Shown here: positions 23,441 through 34,469 of the stretch, one piece after another
How positions within the stretch are numbered: the first letter of the stretch is position 1
How the letters are laid out: each line of letters opens with the position of its first letter
DNA from: Aselliscus stoliczkanus
Taxonomy: Eukaryota; Chordata; Mammalia; Chiroptera; Hipposideridae
Direction of reading: 5' to 3'
Length of the DNA: 64,000 nucleotides
NCBI GenBank assembly: GCA_033961575.1
Contig: CM066728.1
Span: forward strand, 38,130,352-38,194,351
Made by a program: the position numbers and the translations under genes
The notes under the pieces: model-generated
The model's database searches: none
Told to the model about the DNA's origin: nothing
What the model saw: only the letters and a program-made list of their open reading frames with translations

Positions 23441-24100
23441 GATTCCAAGTAATCATTAACTCCTTTTAACCTAAATAATCATAGAACTTGTCCCACTGTT
23501 ATGTATTCAAATAACCCATTTGAAATTCAAAGTGCTTTAAATAGGTTAATCATTTCTCAAGACTTTTACCTTTCAAACTAAAAAAAAAAAAAAATCATTT
23601 TACCTTCCTTTTATCTTCAAATCAAATACCACAGGGCACATTTTTATTCATGGTTTTTCTACTAAAACAAGCTATAATTTATCAAGTTTTAGTAATATTT
23701 TGATGTATTGCTTTTGGAAAAAATCGTGTGCCAAGAGGTTAGTGATATGACATCTGGATAAACAGTTGCATTCAAGTTGAAAAGAAAAGGTTCTTCTCAA
23801 TTAACTTATATCACATTAGACATTGTGTCAAGTGGGTGCTTCATGGAGTTGGACATCAGGACAAATACAATTAATAATAAATCTATTTTTCAGGTATACT
23901 GTAAAGTACAATTGGTTACTATCTGAAAAGAGCTTTGTATGTAGAAATTGCTTTATAAATTCCAAGTATGATCAATAAACTTGAATGCATTTGACATGAA
24001 TCAAAATTTCCCATGACAATTTTGTGGATAAATGATATAATTATAAAACTCAATGATTCTAGCCAAATAAGAAGGGATGAATAGTGTAAATAGATGTGAG
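23441..24100. other. unassigned AT-rich sequence
   Basis: No gene. Open frame 23919-24194 (-) runs into the adjacent MITE and has no recognised domain. Confidence 0.4.
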
Positions 24101-24315
24101 TATAATAAAACCTTGGATTGTGAGTAACTTGGTTTGCAAGTGTCCCCCAAGACGAGCAAACATTTCTATTAGTTTGGTGCAAAAGTAATAGCAAAAACCA
24201 CTATTACTTTTGCACCAACCTAATAATACATTTTAACTTGGTAAACGAGCGATGTCTTACAATATGAGTAGTTTGTTTCCCGAACGAATTATACTCGCAA
24301 ACCAAGGTATTACTG
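24101..24315. mobile_element. DNA-transposon MITE with inverted ends, host of a smaller MITE
   Basis: Left end ATAAAACCTTGGATTGTGAG and right end (inverted) CAGTAATACCTTGGTTTGCG form terminal inverted repeats. The right arm, inverted, continues AGTATAATTCGTTCGGGAAA. This fits a Tc1/mariner-superfamily (Tigger-like) non-autonomous element. The 55-bp mariner hairpin at 24169 sits inside it, so this element is older. It has no coding capacity. Confidence 0.75.
24169..24223. mobile_element. 55-bp mariner-type hairpin MITE (MADE1-like ends)
   Basis: Its two 23-base arms, TTAGTTTGGTGCAAAAGTAA.. and ..TTACTTTTGCACCAACCTAA, are inverted copies differing at one position, separated by a 9-base loop (CAAAAACCA). 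TA lies on each side (24167-24168 and 24224-24225), as for mariner insertions. The ends match the cecropia-type mariner/MADE1 terminal repeat. It is shorter than the 80-bp primate MADE1 I know. Confidence 0.93.
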
Positions 24316-24660
24316 TATTTTGGAAACAGTTAAGCACTAATCCAAAAACAATTTTTAAAAGCCAAGAAAAATTGTTGTACAAGGAAATAGCAAAATTGTA
24401 GGAGGATACAATAAGATCTGGCTATTTGACCACTGCTTTGGTTTAAAGTGCGATTCTCTTCTTTTTTAGAATTGATCACACTTCATGTAAAAACCCCAAA
24501 GGAATGAAATGAAGGAATTAACTACACCCTATAAATAAATCCTTACAGTACTGGAAGATTCATAAAACTATCCCAGTAGTTATAGACAGGCATATTGTAT
24601 TATTAGGATAAAGAAGAGCTCCTTTTCAAAATGTTGCCCAGTAGCTTGGAATTAAAACTA
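24316..24660. other. unassigned sequence
   Basis: No gene and no recognised repeat. Confidence 0.4.
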
Positions 24661-25008
24661 TTAGAACTGTTAGAAATCTTACAACTCAATAATAAAAAGC
24701 AGATTAGCCAATTAAAAATGGGCACAGGAACTAGATAGACATTTTTCCAAAAAAGATATGATAAATGGCTAAAAAGCACATGAAAAAAATACTCAATATC
24801 ATTAGTCATTAAGGAAATGCAAGTTCAAATCACAGTGAGATACCATTTTATACCTACGAGGATGGCCAGAATCAAAAAGTCAGATAATAACAAGTATTGA
24901 TGAGGATATGGAGAAATCAAAAACGTCATACACTGCTGGGGGAATATAAAATGGTGTAGCCCCTCTGGAAAATGGTCTGAAGTTTCTCCAAAAGTTAGAA
25001 GTAGAACA
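24661..25008 (+). mobile_element. LINE-1 ORF2 3' fragment, first of two in tandem
   Basis: AAAGCAGATTAGCCAATTAA, AAATGGGCACAGGAACTAGA, AAGGAAATGCAAGTTCAAAT, ACAGTGAGATACCATTTTAT and AAAATGGTGTAGCCCCTCTG give ORF2 C-terminal coding order on +. It stops at the point where a second L1 fragment restarts earlier in ORF2. Confidence 0.85.
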
Positions 25009-25648
25009 CCACTTCACACTCACTAGGATGTCTTTAATTTTTTTTATTTAATGATAATAACAAATGTTGGTGAGAATGTAGCAAAACTGGAACACTTACA
25101 TGTCATGGATAGAAATGTAAAATAGCGGTCACTGTGGGAAACAGTTTGGTGGTTCTTCAAAAAGTTAAATATAAAATTTGCATGTGATCCAGTAATTCCA
25201 CTTCTATCATATATAGTACTCAAAAGAATTGAAAGCTGGGACTAAACAGATACTCATATACCAAAGTAGTCAAAAGATGAAAATAATTCAAGTGTCCACC
25301 AAGAGATGAACTGATAAACAAAAGGTGGTATATATACACACAAAAAATATTATTCAGCTATAAAAATGACGTTCTGATACATACTTCAACATTTTGAACA
25401 CATCTAAGTGAAAAAGACAAATACTAAATGATTCCACTTATGTGAGGTACCTAGAATAGGCAAATTTGTAATAACAGAAAGTAGAATAGAATTCACAGGG
25501 GTTAGGAAATAGGGAATTTGGAGTTACTACCTAACACATATTGAGTTTTGGTTTGGGTGATAAAAATTTTAGAAATAGATAGTGGTAAAGGTTGCATAAC
25601 ATTGTGACTATAACTAGTGTCACTGAATTGTATAATTAAAAATCGTTA

Positions 25649-25747
25649 GGGCCGGCCGAGTGGCGCGGTGGTTAAGCGCTGGCTTGGGAAGCCAGAGGCC
25701 CCGGTTCAGGTCCCACATATGAGGGCCAGTGACACTGCCCTCAAAAA

Positions 25748-25778
<31 letters not shown>

Positions 25779-25782
25779 ATAT
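25649..25782 (+). mobile_element. short-form SINE with (AAAT)n tail
   Basis: It begins GGGCCGGCCGAGTGGCGCGG and has the short-form bases TGGTTAAGCGCTGGCTTGGG and GAAGCCAG. It ends at GACACTGCCCTC, then goes straight into an A-rich (AAAT)n tail. The flanks AAATCGTTA and AATATCATTA look like a decayed target duplication. The GC-rich long body is absent. Confidence 0.92.
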
Positions 25783-25830
25783 CATTAACATGGTAAATTT
25801 TATGTTATATATTTTACCACAATTTTAAAA

Positions 25831-25902
25831 AATTAATAATGTAACATAAAAATTAATAATGTAACATACAAAAATTAACATACATTAATAATGTAACATA
25901 CA
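25831..25902. repeat. ~20-bp minisatellite, about three units
   Basis: AATTAATAATGTAACATAAA at 25831-25850 is followed at 25851 by the same unit ending CATACA, and a further copy of ATTAATAATGTAACATACA lies at 25884-25902 after a partial unit. It sits in the 3' UTR of the old L1. Confidence 0.9.
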
Positions 25903-26029
25903 AGAATTGTATACTTTAAAGGGGTGAATTGTGTGTTGTATGTATTTCAATAAAGCTGTTATTTAAAAAGGCGTTGTTTCTGAAGCTTCAGATACTTCTT
26001 AAATATCACCTACACACTTGCACACAAAT

Positions 26030-26275
26030 AAATATATCTGTATATTGCACCTCTGATGATCTCCAACAAGCTTTCCTGAATACCTCTCATCCCATCAGGG
26101 TTAATCTTATGCTCTTTCTTCATGGCACTTGTCACAGTTGACATTTTCTCCCCACCAGATTCCTAACTCCACGAGAACAGGGGCCAAGTTTGCATTTAAT
26201 TCACTACTGCTTCATGGTGCCTAGCTCTGTGTGTGGCACACACCTGGTGTTGAATGAGTGAACGATTGGGCTCAG
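26030..26275 (+). mobile_element. LINE-2 3' end
   Basis: ATCTCCAACAAGCTTTCCTG, CTTCATGGCACTTGTCACAG, CCACGAGAACAGGGGCCAAG and GTGTTGAATGAGTGAACGA follow the L2 terminal order ('cacttatcac...gggcagggac...ttgaatgaatgaa'). Confidence 0.75.
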
Positions 26276-28609
26276 AGTCTACATGAATGTCTGTGGGTCT
26301 TGTCAGTTGATAAAATGATACCTACCTGCAGACTCTTTGTGTAGATGGCACAAAGACGCAGTAAGTAGCACATGATTCTCAAAGTTGTCTTAGGAGTCCA
26401 CCTCAGGAAACATATCTATAAGCATGTTAAGTACACTAGGTATGTGCATTTGTTAAAGAAAAGTTCACCCAATTGTGATTTGAAAGGTGATGCAAGAGTT
26501 TCTACCACCTAATAGTCAGGGTGCTATTTTGTATTTGCATAAAAGATTCACTTACACATTATGTGAAAGCTTAATTTGAGAAAGAAAATGTTGAGACCTC
26601 AAAGTCTACAAACAAACAAAAAAGCTGCTGATTTGAGAAGAAAACTACCAAAAAAAGGTCAAGAGATCTGATTTATTCAGATTAATGAAATGACATTTCA
26701 GGTAGAAAAACACTTTTTTAAAAAGTGTCTGGCTTAAAAGAAAACCAGACTTTAGATTAAAAAGGTCTGAAAAACAGTAAAGAAAAAGCAAAAGACAAAC
26801 TCAAACTGAAACTAGGAAAATATTCCTGGAGCTAATTACAGTCAGAAAGGGGAGCAATTTCCCTAAAGAGGTAATTATAGTAAATGCAATAGCGATGTTC
26901 AAATGGAAATTAAATGTTTATGGAAAATGTGGTGCTCATTTTTCAGATACAGGAAGTTCTACTAGCTGATTCATGAATTCATTACCCTTTTCCATCTTCT
27001 TCTATATTTTTGCTTCCTATAAAGTTTTCCATTTTATCTGGGACTGAGTCTGATGAGTGTTTTTACAATTGTGTGCTTAGTCAGCATTTTACATTTTATA
27101 GAAAGCATTTATCAGAATGTCATATTTAAAACTTCATCAAAAAGACTAGGCCAGTGAAGGTTATACAATATGATTTTCTCAGCTTGAGTTCAGTTCAAGC
27201 AACTCTACTTTAGGCCAAAATTTCCCAGCCTAAATGTCAATTAGTAAAATATTCAAAGTCTCTTATTCAAACAGCATTTTATAGAAATATGATAGATGTA
27301 CCTATTATATATTTCAAGATACAAATTGGGATTTCTGGTTCATGTTGCAAGTTTAGAACTCCTCTGTCTCCCTAGACCCCCAAAATATAATATAGTAAAG
27401 GAATAAACCCATATTATACCAATGGAGGAGAGATTTTGAGACATTTCTGGAAGATAAAAGAGGAGAGTCTGTTGACAGACTAAACAAAGTAAACACAGGG
27501 CATCCCCATCCATGCTGTGGAGATGAGAGAAGAACGCTGATGTTACTGGCAGAAGTTCAGGTGAAGCAAATACTATGAGAAGATAGGAACCAAAAAGAGA
27601 TGGGCGGATGGACCATCTATGCCCCAAACAGCTCCACTGGGCAGCCTCCTCCCCCAGTTCTCCACCTCTCTGTTCAAGACAAGCAGAATTATTCCTAGGC
27701 AAAGATCAGGTTGGATTTTCTCTTAAGAATTTAGCCTAAGGAGAATTCAATTATTAGGTAGTAACTGCAGCCAATATCGCTCTGACATTTGGAGCCACCC
27801 CTGCCTTATGGCCATCTCCCTCCCTGGCTTACTCCCCATGTGTGCAGAGCTCCTGGTTTGCCATCTTGATGATGCTGGAGAATGGATGAGAACAGCACAG
27901 GTGCTCCAGGCCAGCTACTGGAGCAATCAACAAAGTCCAGCAAGATACAGACACAGGATGAAAACCAACAGCATGGAGGAGATAGTAAAAGATATTGTAC
28001 AGATAAAATCCTATGAAAATGAAACCATAAAAAGGGGCAAAAGAGAATGGACTCGAGACAACATACAGCAAAAGGGGGAGAGATGATGTTTATGACCTGA
28101 TTTTTTTTTTTTAAAAAAAGCGACTACTATTTCCTCCCGTTAGAAGAAAAAAAATTGGAAACTTCAGGAAAAAAAAAAAAAAGTCATGGTCCAAAAAGAC
28201 AAACTAAATCATGGCTGGATTTGATGCAAAATATGAAATGAGAATTCATGCAGAAACATTCACTATAGGAATATTAGTCTTTGAATGGCCCAGGAGTCAT
28301 GACATTGGGACCTAGCATACTCCTTTTCTATTCAATGGACCATATTTACATAATGATTAATAATGTAAATGTTCCTATCTAACATAGAGGGAGTAAAGAA
28401 AATTCTTTAAATAAACAAATATTTTAAAGAAGGAATAGATAAAAGACAATAGCTAAATAAATGTTTAAGTATTCAAATGTAACCAATAGAAGAACTAAAA
28501 TAATAACTACCAAAAATTAGAAGTGAAAATTGAGCTAAGGGAAAGAAGTGATCTAAGTCCTCATCTTTCAAAGCAGGGAGTAAAAGATAGTAGCTTAATT
28601 AGCAAACAC
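26276..28609. other. unassigned sequence
   Basis: No gene. The stretch 26570-26900 is purine-rich on +. Open frames 27340-27702 (-, 120 codons) and 27808-28086 (+, 92 codons) have no recognised domain. The sequence near 27790-28090 could be an old retroelement internal region, but I cannot place it. Confidence 0.4.
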
Positions 28610-28795
28610 GGAAGAGCATTTTGAGCATATTTAGTGGTATGCAGATAATCACCAGGAAAAAAAAAAATTTAGTAATGGCTGCTTCTGTGGAAAAAAATGG
28701 GCTAGATTGTTACTTTTCATTAGAAGCCTTTGTATAACTTTTTGTGGCGTTCTTGTTGCTATGTAAATGTATTGCTTCAATTAAAATTAAACCTA
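28610..28795 (+). mobile_element. old LINE-1 3' UTR fragment
   Basis: GTAATGGCTGCTTCTGTGG, AGCCTTTGTATAACTTTTTG and ATGTAAATGTATTGCTTCAA, followed by an A-rich end, resemble the L1ME-type terminus. Tentative. Confidence 0.45.
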
Positions 28796-29159
28796 AAATT
28801 GTTTTTCTGAAAGTCAGAGCAGGAAACACTAGGTCTGAGCCACCATCTTTTCATTTGTGTGAACATTAAGTGGTCAGCTAAACTGGGAAAAATGAAATAA
28901 CCTAACACATTCATTAGGGCTTGTCCCTAACACCCAAAAAGATCATATGACTAGGAGTTGAGGAAAAGTTTAAAAATAACAAAAAACCATCCCAGGACAA
29001 CCATAATGCTTTGGAAGAAGATATAGGCACTGCTATAGAACAAATGGAGGCCATTGCTTGAGCAAGGGAAACCTAGGAAGGTAACAGCCATTCATGGATG
29101 GAGGGGGTGTCACAGACCATTAGCTGGGTTGACCACCCAAAGGTACCACAGACAGAGAA
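28796..29159. other. unassigned sequence
   Basis: No gene and no recognised repeat. Confidence 0.4.
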
Positions 29160-29370
29160 GGCAGGGGCTTCACATTGGATGAGATCCTAGAAAGCAATGA
29201 TGGGGACTGCTATTTTAAACAATTTGGTCAGGAAGCACCCTCAGATAAGTAGACATTTGAACAGAGACCTAACTAAAATGAGAGATCAAGCCATGAAGAT
29301 ACCTAAAGAAAGTAAGTTTCAGACAAGGAAATCAGCAAGTACAAAGGTCCTGGGGTAGAACCCATGCTCA
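29160..29370 (-). mobile_element. LINE-2 fragment (reverse strand)
   Basis: GACATTTGAACAGAGACCTA, CAAGCCATGAAGATACCTAA and AGCAAGTACAAAGGTCCTGG match reverse-complement L2 ('gacatttgagcagagacctgaa...agcaagtgcaaaggccctgag'). It abuts a forward L2 piece at about 29390. Confidence 0.8.
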
Positions 29371-29389
29371 CTGCAAGACTTCTCCTTTA

Positions 29390-30145
29390 ATGTCTCAAAG
29401 GTGTTTCTAACTTAATATGTTCCAAACTGGACTATATTTCCCCCTCAAATAAGTCCTCTTCCACACTCTCGACCTTAGTAAATGGCACAAGTGCACTGCG
29501 ACTAAGCCAGGAAGCTAGAGGTCATCCTTGGTAAGAGCCTCTTCTTGTCCGCAACATCTAATGCATCTAGTGAATCCTGAGAATAAGCATCCTAGTCCAC
29601 AACATTCTCACGAGCAGGGACTACTGCAGGAGCTTCTCCATGGTATTCACTATCCACTCCCATTACACTCTCCACCCTGCAGCATGGAAAAATGCAAGCT
29701 AGGGCATGTCAATCTCTTACTAAATTAGAGCCATCCGGTGACTTCCCAGGGCTCTTAGGATAAAGATTAAAATCATTAGTTTGGCCTGAGATACCCTGCA
29801 TGACCCAGACCTGCTAACCTCTGCAGGCTCATCTTACACTGTCTCACTTAGCTCTCTGCACTCTATTCATAATGTCTTCCCTGCAGGTGTCTGGCATCTG
29901 CCAAACACTGCATGTGGCCGTGCCTTCAGAAATCTGTGTTTATTAAAATTTTGGATCTCAGTTCAAATGTCACTTCTTCAGGAAGAACTTTTCCAATTAG
30001 GTCAGGCCCTGGTTCTATCATTTCTTGTGTCTTTCCTTCCTCATCAATCTCTTAAGTTCCCTGCCCAAAGGAAGAGTGTCTCTTTTGCTTATATCCCCAG
30101 TGCTTACAACAGTGCCTGGCATATAAGAGGTCTGCAGAAAAGCAG
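29390..30145 (+). mobile_element. LINE-2 3' portion
   Basis: TAGTAAATGGCACAAGTGCA, CTAGAGGTCATCCTTGGTAA, GGGACTACTGCAGGAGCTTC, AGGATAAAGATTAAAATCAT, CTCAGTTCAAATGTCACTTC, CCCCAGTGCTTACAACAGTG and CCTGGCATATAAGAGG run in L2 order. The open frame 29528-29728 is L2 remnant, not a host gene. Confidence 0.85.
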
Positions 30146-30594
30146 ACTTTCTCCTCCCAAGCCCCTAGCTCTATATTAGTTCCTGGCCTTCCCTCGGGGC
30201 CTCTAACTTCCTCTTTAACACAAAGGGGAGCACTAGCCACCCCAGACTTCTCCCAAGCCAGTGACAGGAAGGTCACCATCCCCCAGAATGGGGGTAAAGA
30301 GAAGAGATGTGCTTGTTTCCTCTATGTCTTGCACTGACCCACCAGGTTTTGTCTATTGTCCTCCACACTGCTGGTCCATCCAGAGGTGATCAGCATGGGC
30401 TAGGGAGAGAAGAGAGCACTGCCTGAATGAGCAAACCCCAGATACTGATTCCTGACACCCCTGATTTACTGATGGTGGAAAACCACCACTGAGGTAAGAT
30501 TTCCAGCCCCAGGGACAAAGCTCCCACCACCTATAGCATGGGGAGGGGAGGTGTACCAGAGACCATTCAGAAGTCTTTTAAATAACTGCAACAA
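30146..30594. other. unassigned sequence
   Basis: Moderately GC-richer single-copy-looking DNA with no recognised gene or repeat. Confidence 0.4.
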
Positions 30595-30825
30595 CAAATA
30601 GTTGAAATGTATTACTTATCACGAGACAGGCACTGAGAAAAGCATTTTAAATGTATTATCTTATTTAATCCTACCAACAACCTTATAAACCAGCAAATAT
30701 TATGTTGCCCACTTTACAAATAAGGAAAGACATTTAGAAAAGTTCATTAATTTGGCTTAATCTCACAGCTGAATAACTGGCAGAACCAACTTTCCAATGC
30801 AAACCACTGTGCCATACCACATCGG
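30595..30825 (-). mobile_element. MIR SINE (reverse strand)
   Basis: CACGAGACAGGCACTGAGAA, TTAAATGTATTATCTTATTT, AATCCTACCAACAACCTTAT, CACTTTACAAATAAGGAAAG and CTCACAGCTGAATAACTGGC are textbook MIR reverse-complement landmarks in order. Confidence 0.9.
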
Positions 30826-31915
30826 ACCTTCTAATGGTGAAAGTGGTTTAATGTAAACTACAATTTGCCAAAGCCATGCCATTAACTAGGCAGTCAAGAC
30901 ACACCGTTAGGCAATTTTTCGAAGAAATGTAAACTAGTACCACTTCTTTAAATTTTAAGTCACAAATTCAGTATCGTTGCCTCAAATATATGCATGGTTG
31001 TGTTTATTCAAACATTATATATGTGAACATGATTTTAGATGTGCCAGATGCTTCCACAACATTGATATTTCAAGGCACATTAATTGTAGACATGTTAGAG
31101 AGGACAAGAGCTCTACTATGTTCCCTTATTGAAGAGCATCTGTGTCATAGTAAATAGGTCAATAAACCCTGTAGCTGGATCAGTACAGACCCTTCTGATC
31201 GGATTTTGCCGGCGTACCACAATGTGCTGGCACTCCCAACTGTGGGTGTGTGTGCAAAGTGGTGAATATGGGTGCGTGCCATGTAGCTACCCACCCCACA
31301 TTGATGAGTGGGTGAGATGGCCCTGTTGGTGGTCTCCACACCTCCCAGACTTAGGTAGTTTCAGTGAATGTGGTTCTGGGCAGCACAGGGAAGTGGAGGA
31401 GCCCCTTGCACCGCCCCATGGGGGATTCTGCACAGGAATTTGATCTTTGGCTTCTCCATTTTTTCCCACCTAGTTTTCTGTTTCACACAGCCTTACCTTC
31501 AAGTAACAAGGGAGGTCTGGCCACAGGCCTTTAAGTCTGTATAAATGATGCCCGCTCCTGGCTGCCGACGAGTACAACATACAGAGCTGGATCCCCTGTT
31601 CATGAAAAGGGACATTTAACTTTACCAAAAAAATGCCCTAAGGAACCAGAGGACTAGTTAATTGACAAATAAACATATTTACTGGTTGTAAGGAATTATT
31701 CTGGTATTACCACACCATGCATGCAATAGAACACTTTAAAATTCTGAAAGTTTCCTGCCACAGTCTCTGAATATATGAGTAAACTATTATTATGAAAACA
31801 GTTCACTTTTACTTTATAAATGAAACGGTAAAAAATCCAAACCACTTGTATCAAGCAAGATTTGACAGTTAAGGCTTTGTCAACACAAAATAATGAAATG
31901 TATTTTATCGTCTGT
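30826..31915. other. unassigned sequence
   Basis: An open frame at 31129-31443 (+, 104 codons) lies in a GC-richer patch. It lacks any recognised domain and is overlapped by open frames on the other strand. No gene is supported. Confidence 0.4.
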
Positions 31916-32185
31916 GGAGCCAGCCAGCAGGTCAGGGTTTGAACCTGGTTGCGCCATTTATTATTTGGGTGATTTTGGGCAAGTTACTTTACCTGTTTAA
32001 GCTTCAAATTCCATAAAATAGAATCACATACACTACCTACTTCTCAGAATTGATTGCACAAGTTAAATATTGCACAAGTTAAATAAAATAACATTGTTAC
32101 ATAAAGCACTTAACACAGTCCCTGGCAATATTAAGTTCTCAATAAATGGCCACTATTGTGATTGTGACAATGATGTGAAGCAATG
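31916..32185 (+). mobile_element. MIR SINE
   Basis: GGTCAGGGTTTGAACCTGGT (tRNA-like B-box region), ATTTTGGGCAAGTTACTTTA, ATAAAGCACTTAACACAGTC, CCTGGCAATATTAAGTTCTC and AATAAATGGCC are in MIR order. It contains an exact 16-bp tandem duplication at 32053-32084. Confidence 0.92.
32053..32084. repeat. exact 16-bp tandem duplication inside a MIR
   Basis: ATTGCACAAGTTAAAT occurs twice head to tail without a mismatch. Perfect identity inside an otherwise diverged MIR points to a recent duplication. Confidence 0.97.
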
Positions 32186-32509
32186 ATCTCCAAAGGTCTT
32201 TAATTATTCATTTCTATCAGAAAAGGAAAAACTGGATATGCACCCTAATACATGTATATTTCTTTATAATTACATCCACATACACCAATGTGTTATTACA
32301 GTATTAATTAACTAAAAATAGGACTGAAGGATGAAACACAGAATAAATATAAATAAAATTTCTACAATTTTCCTTCCAATGAATTGCCCTGTGCAACTCC
32401 TAATGTGCGTGCACCATACTGCAGACTACTGCTCTAAAGGCTCAAAATAAAAGGCATTTCACAAAAGATCTAGGTTCAAAGCCAAGCTCATATTTCTTTT
32501 CGATAACCT
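32186..32509. other. unassigned sequence
   Basis: No gene and no recognised repeat. Confidence 0.35.
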
Positions 32510-32892
32510 CTCACCATCCCTCTCTCTAAACTTACCTTCCACTGCTTCAAAACGTTAAGTCCTCCAGACCAGTGTGGGGAGCTCTCATTCTGCCTCCCTC
32601 ATAAGCCACACTCACAGCACTTGACAGCTCGGCTCACTTCACTCCTATTCCCCAACACAAGGCCCATTTTAGCAGTCCTGGTTGGCCTATCATTATGTCC
32701 ACATGAATACATGCTACCTTGAACTCTACTGGTTTACATTTCCATGTACCTTGTCTCTCCAGTAAGGCCATGGGAACTGAAGATGGGAACCATGTCTTAG
32801 GCTTCATGTATTGGGCTTCTTGTGATCTCTGGTGCCCAGACAGTCCTGATGCTGGTGAATAAGAGATCATAAAAAAATACCTGTTGAAAGAA
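32510..32892 (+). mobile_element. LINE-2 3' end
   Basis: GCACTTGACAGCTCGGCTCA, TTTCCATGTACCTTGTCTCT, GAAGATGGGAACCATGTCTT and the end AAAAAAATACCTGTTGAAAG match the L2 terminal order. The copy ends exactly where an L1 tail begins. Confidence 0.65.
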
Positions 32893-33770
32893 AAAGACAA
32901 ACAATCCAATTAAAAAATGGGCCGAGGACCTCAACAGACAATTCTCCTCCCAAGAAGACATACAAAAGGCCAACAGATATAGGAAAAAATGCTCAACTTC
33001 ACTAGTTATTAGGGAAATGCAAATCAAAATGAGATATCACTTCACACCTGTTAGAATGGCTATCATCAACAAAACAAATAACAAGTGTTGGAGAGGCTGT
33101 GGAGAAATGGTGGGAATGTAGATTGGTGCAGCCCCTGTGGAAGACAGTGTGGAGGTTTCTCAAAAAATTAAGAATATAAATCACCCAGCAATCCCTCTCC
33201 TGGGTATCTACCCCAAAAATCTGAAAACATTTATCCATAAAGATATATGTACCCCGATGTTCACTGCAGCATTATTCACAGTGGCCAAAACATGGAAACA
33301 ACCAAAAGGTCTTTTGATTGATTATTGGATAAAGGAGATGTGGTATATATACACAATAGAATAATACTTGGCCAAAAGAAAAAATGAAATACTGCCATTT
33401 GTGACAACATGGATGGATGGATCTTGAGATTATTATGATAAACAAAATTAGTAAAACAGAAAAAGTTAAGAATCATATCGCTTCACTCATATGTGGGACA
33501 TAAAACTGAAAGCAACAAAGAAACAAGACAAACAAACAAAGAAACAAAAATTCATAGACACAGACAACAGTTTAGTGGTTACCAGAGGGTAACCGGGTAG
33601 GAGGATGGTAGACGGGGTCAAATATATAGTGATGGAAGGAGAATTGACTCTAGGTAGTGAACACACAATGTGATATATAGACGATGTATTATAGAAATGT
33701 ACACTGGAAACCTATGTAATTTTACTAACCAATGTCATCCCAATAAATTTAATTTTTTTTTAAATTTTAC
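32893..33770 (+). mobile_element. younger LINE-1 3' end (ORF2 C-terminus plus 3' UTR)
   Basis: From CAATTAAAAAATGGGCCGAG through GGGAAATGCAAATCAAAATG and the ORF2 C-terminal region, whose translation at 33137-33364 shows 'IPLLGIYPK' and 'AKTWKQPK'. It ends with an AACCAATGTCATCCCAATAA terminus and A/T tail. It is less decayed than the other L1s. About 30 bp after GAGAGGCTGTGGAGAAA are missing, and stops break the frame. The single, unduplicated terminus differs from the L1s at 2.1 and 43.7 kb. Confidence 0.9.
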
Positions 33771-34009
33771 TTTAAGAATGTTATATTTGAAATACTAAAT
33801 ATTTGTGGCATTATCTTTCAAGATTTTGTGTTTTTTATTTGGCATTTTTTGGGTTTTGTTACTTTCATTTAATGTTTTCTATTATTAATTGTCTACATCA
33901 GATAGGGGTAATTTTATATGCAGTTGAAATATGTAATCTTTCATATTATATTGGTGCATAATAATAAAAATATACCTGTTGAAACATTTACATGCAATTT
34001 ACTTCTATT
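33771..34009. other. unassigned AT-rich sequence
   Basis: No gene and no recognised repeat. Confidence 0.35.
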
Positions 34010-34469
34010 CTTTTTTTTTTTTTTTTTAGATTTTTTTTTTTTTTTATTGGGGAATTGGTGGAGAGGAACAGAGTTGGGGAATCGGGGAAGGGGAACAGAC
34101 AAGTTGCTGTCTTTTTGTTCTTCAGTTTAGTTGCGGAGGATGTTGCTTCACTGTTGGTATCGTCATTGTGCTCTTCCCGGATGAGGCAGATCGGTCGCTG
34201 GCCTCTGGATGTCGCTCATCGCGGCTATTGGCAGCTCACGCTGACTGCCAGCTGCTCACGCTGGCTGAGGGACACTCACTGTAGCCTATGGCAGCCCACT
34301 GCAGCAGGGGCTGCAGCCCACACCATCACCGGGGCTCGCACAGCCCAGCTCCAGGTGGAGCTGTTGTTAGCTGTAGAGGGCAGTGTCACTGGCCCTCATG
34401 TGGGATCTGAACCGGGGCCGCTGGCATCCCAAAACCAGCGCTTAACCAATGCGCCACTCGGCCGGCCCC
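34010..34469 (-). mobile_element. long tRNA-headed SINE (reverse strand), 'GGTTTTGGGATGCC' subtype
   Basis: The head ends ACTCGGCCGGCCC at 34457-34469. The body has three ~20-bp units, and the tail is inverted poly(A) with TTTTATTGGGGAATTGG. An 18-bp target duplication, CAATTTACTTCTATTCTT, is intact on both sides, so the insertion is young. The 165-codon + frame across it is not a gene. Confidence 0.95.

Larger units (their letters stand above)
25009..25970 (+). mobile_element. old LINE-1 ORF2 end and 3' UTR, split by a SINE
   Basis: It restarts in ORF2 (ACTTCACACTCACTAGGATG; AACAAATGTTGGTGAGAATG) and continues through CAAGTGTCCACCAAGAGATG and ATGATTCCACTTATGTGAGG. The terminal UTR reads AAATTTTATGTTATATATTT, then TATACTTTAAAGGGGTGAAT and TTTCAATAAAGCTG. 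A short SINE (25649-25782) and a small tandem repeat (25831-25902) lie inside. All frames are broken. Confidence 0.85.
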
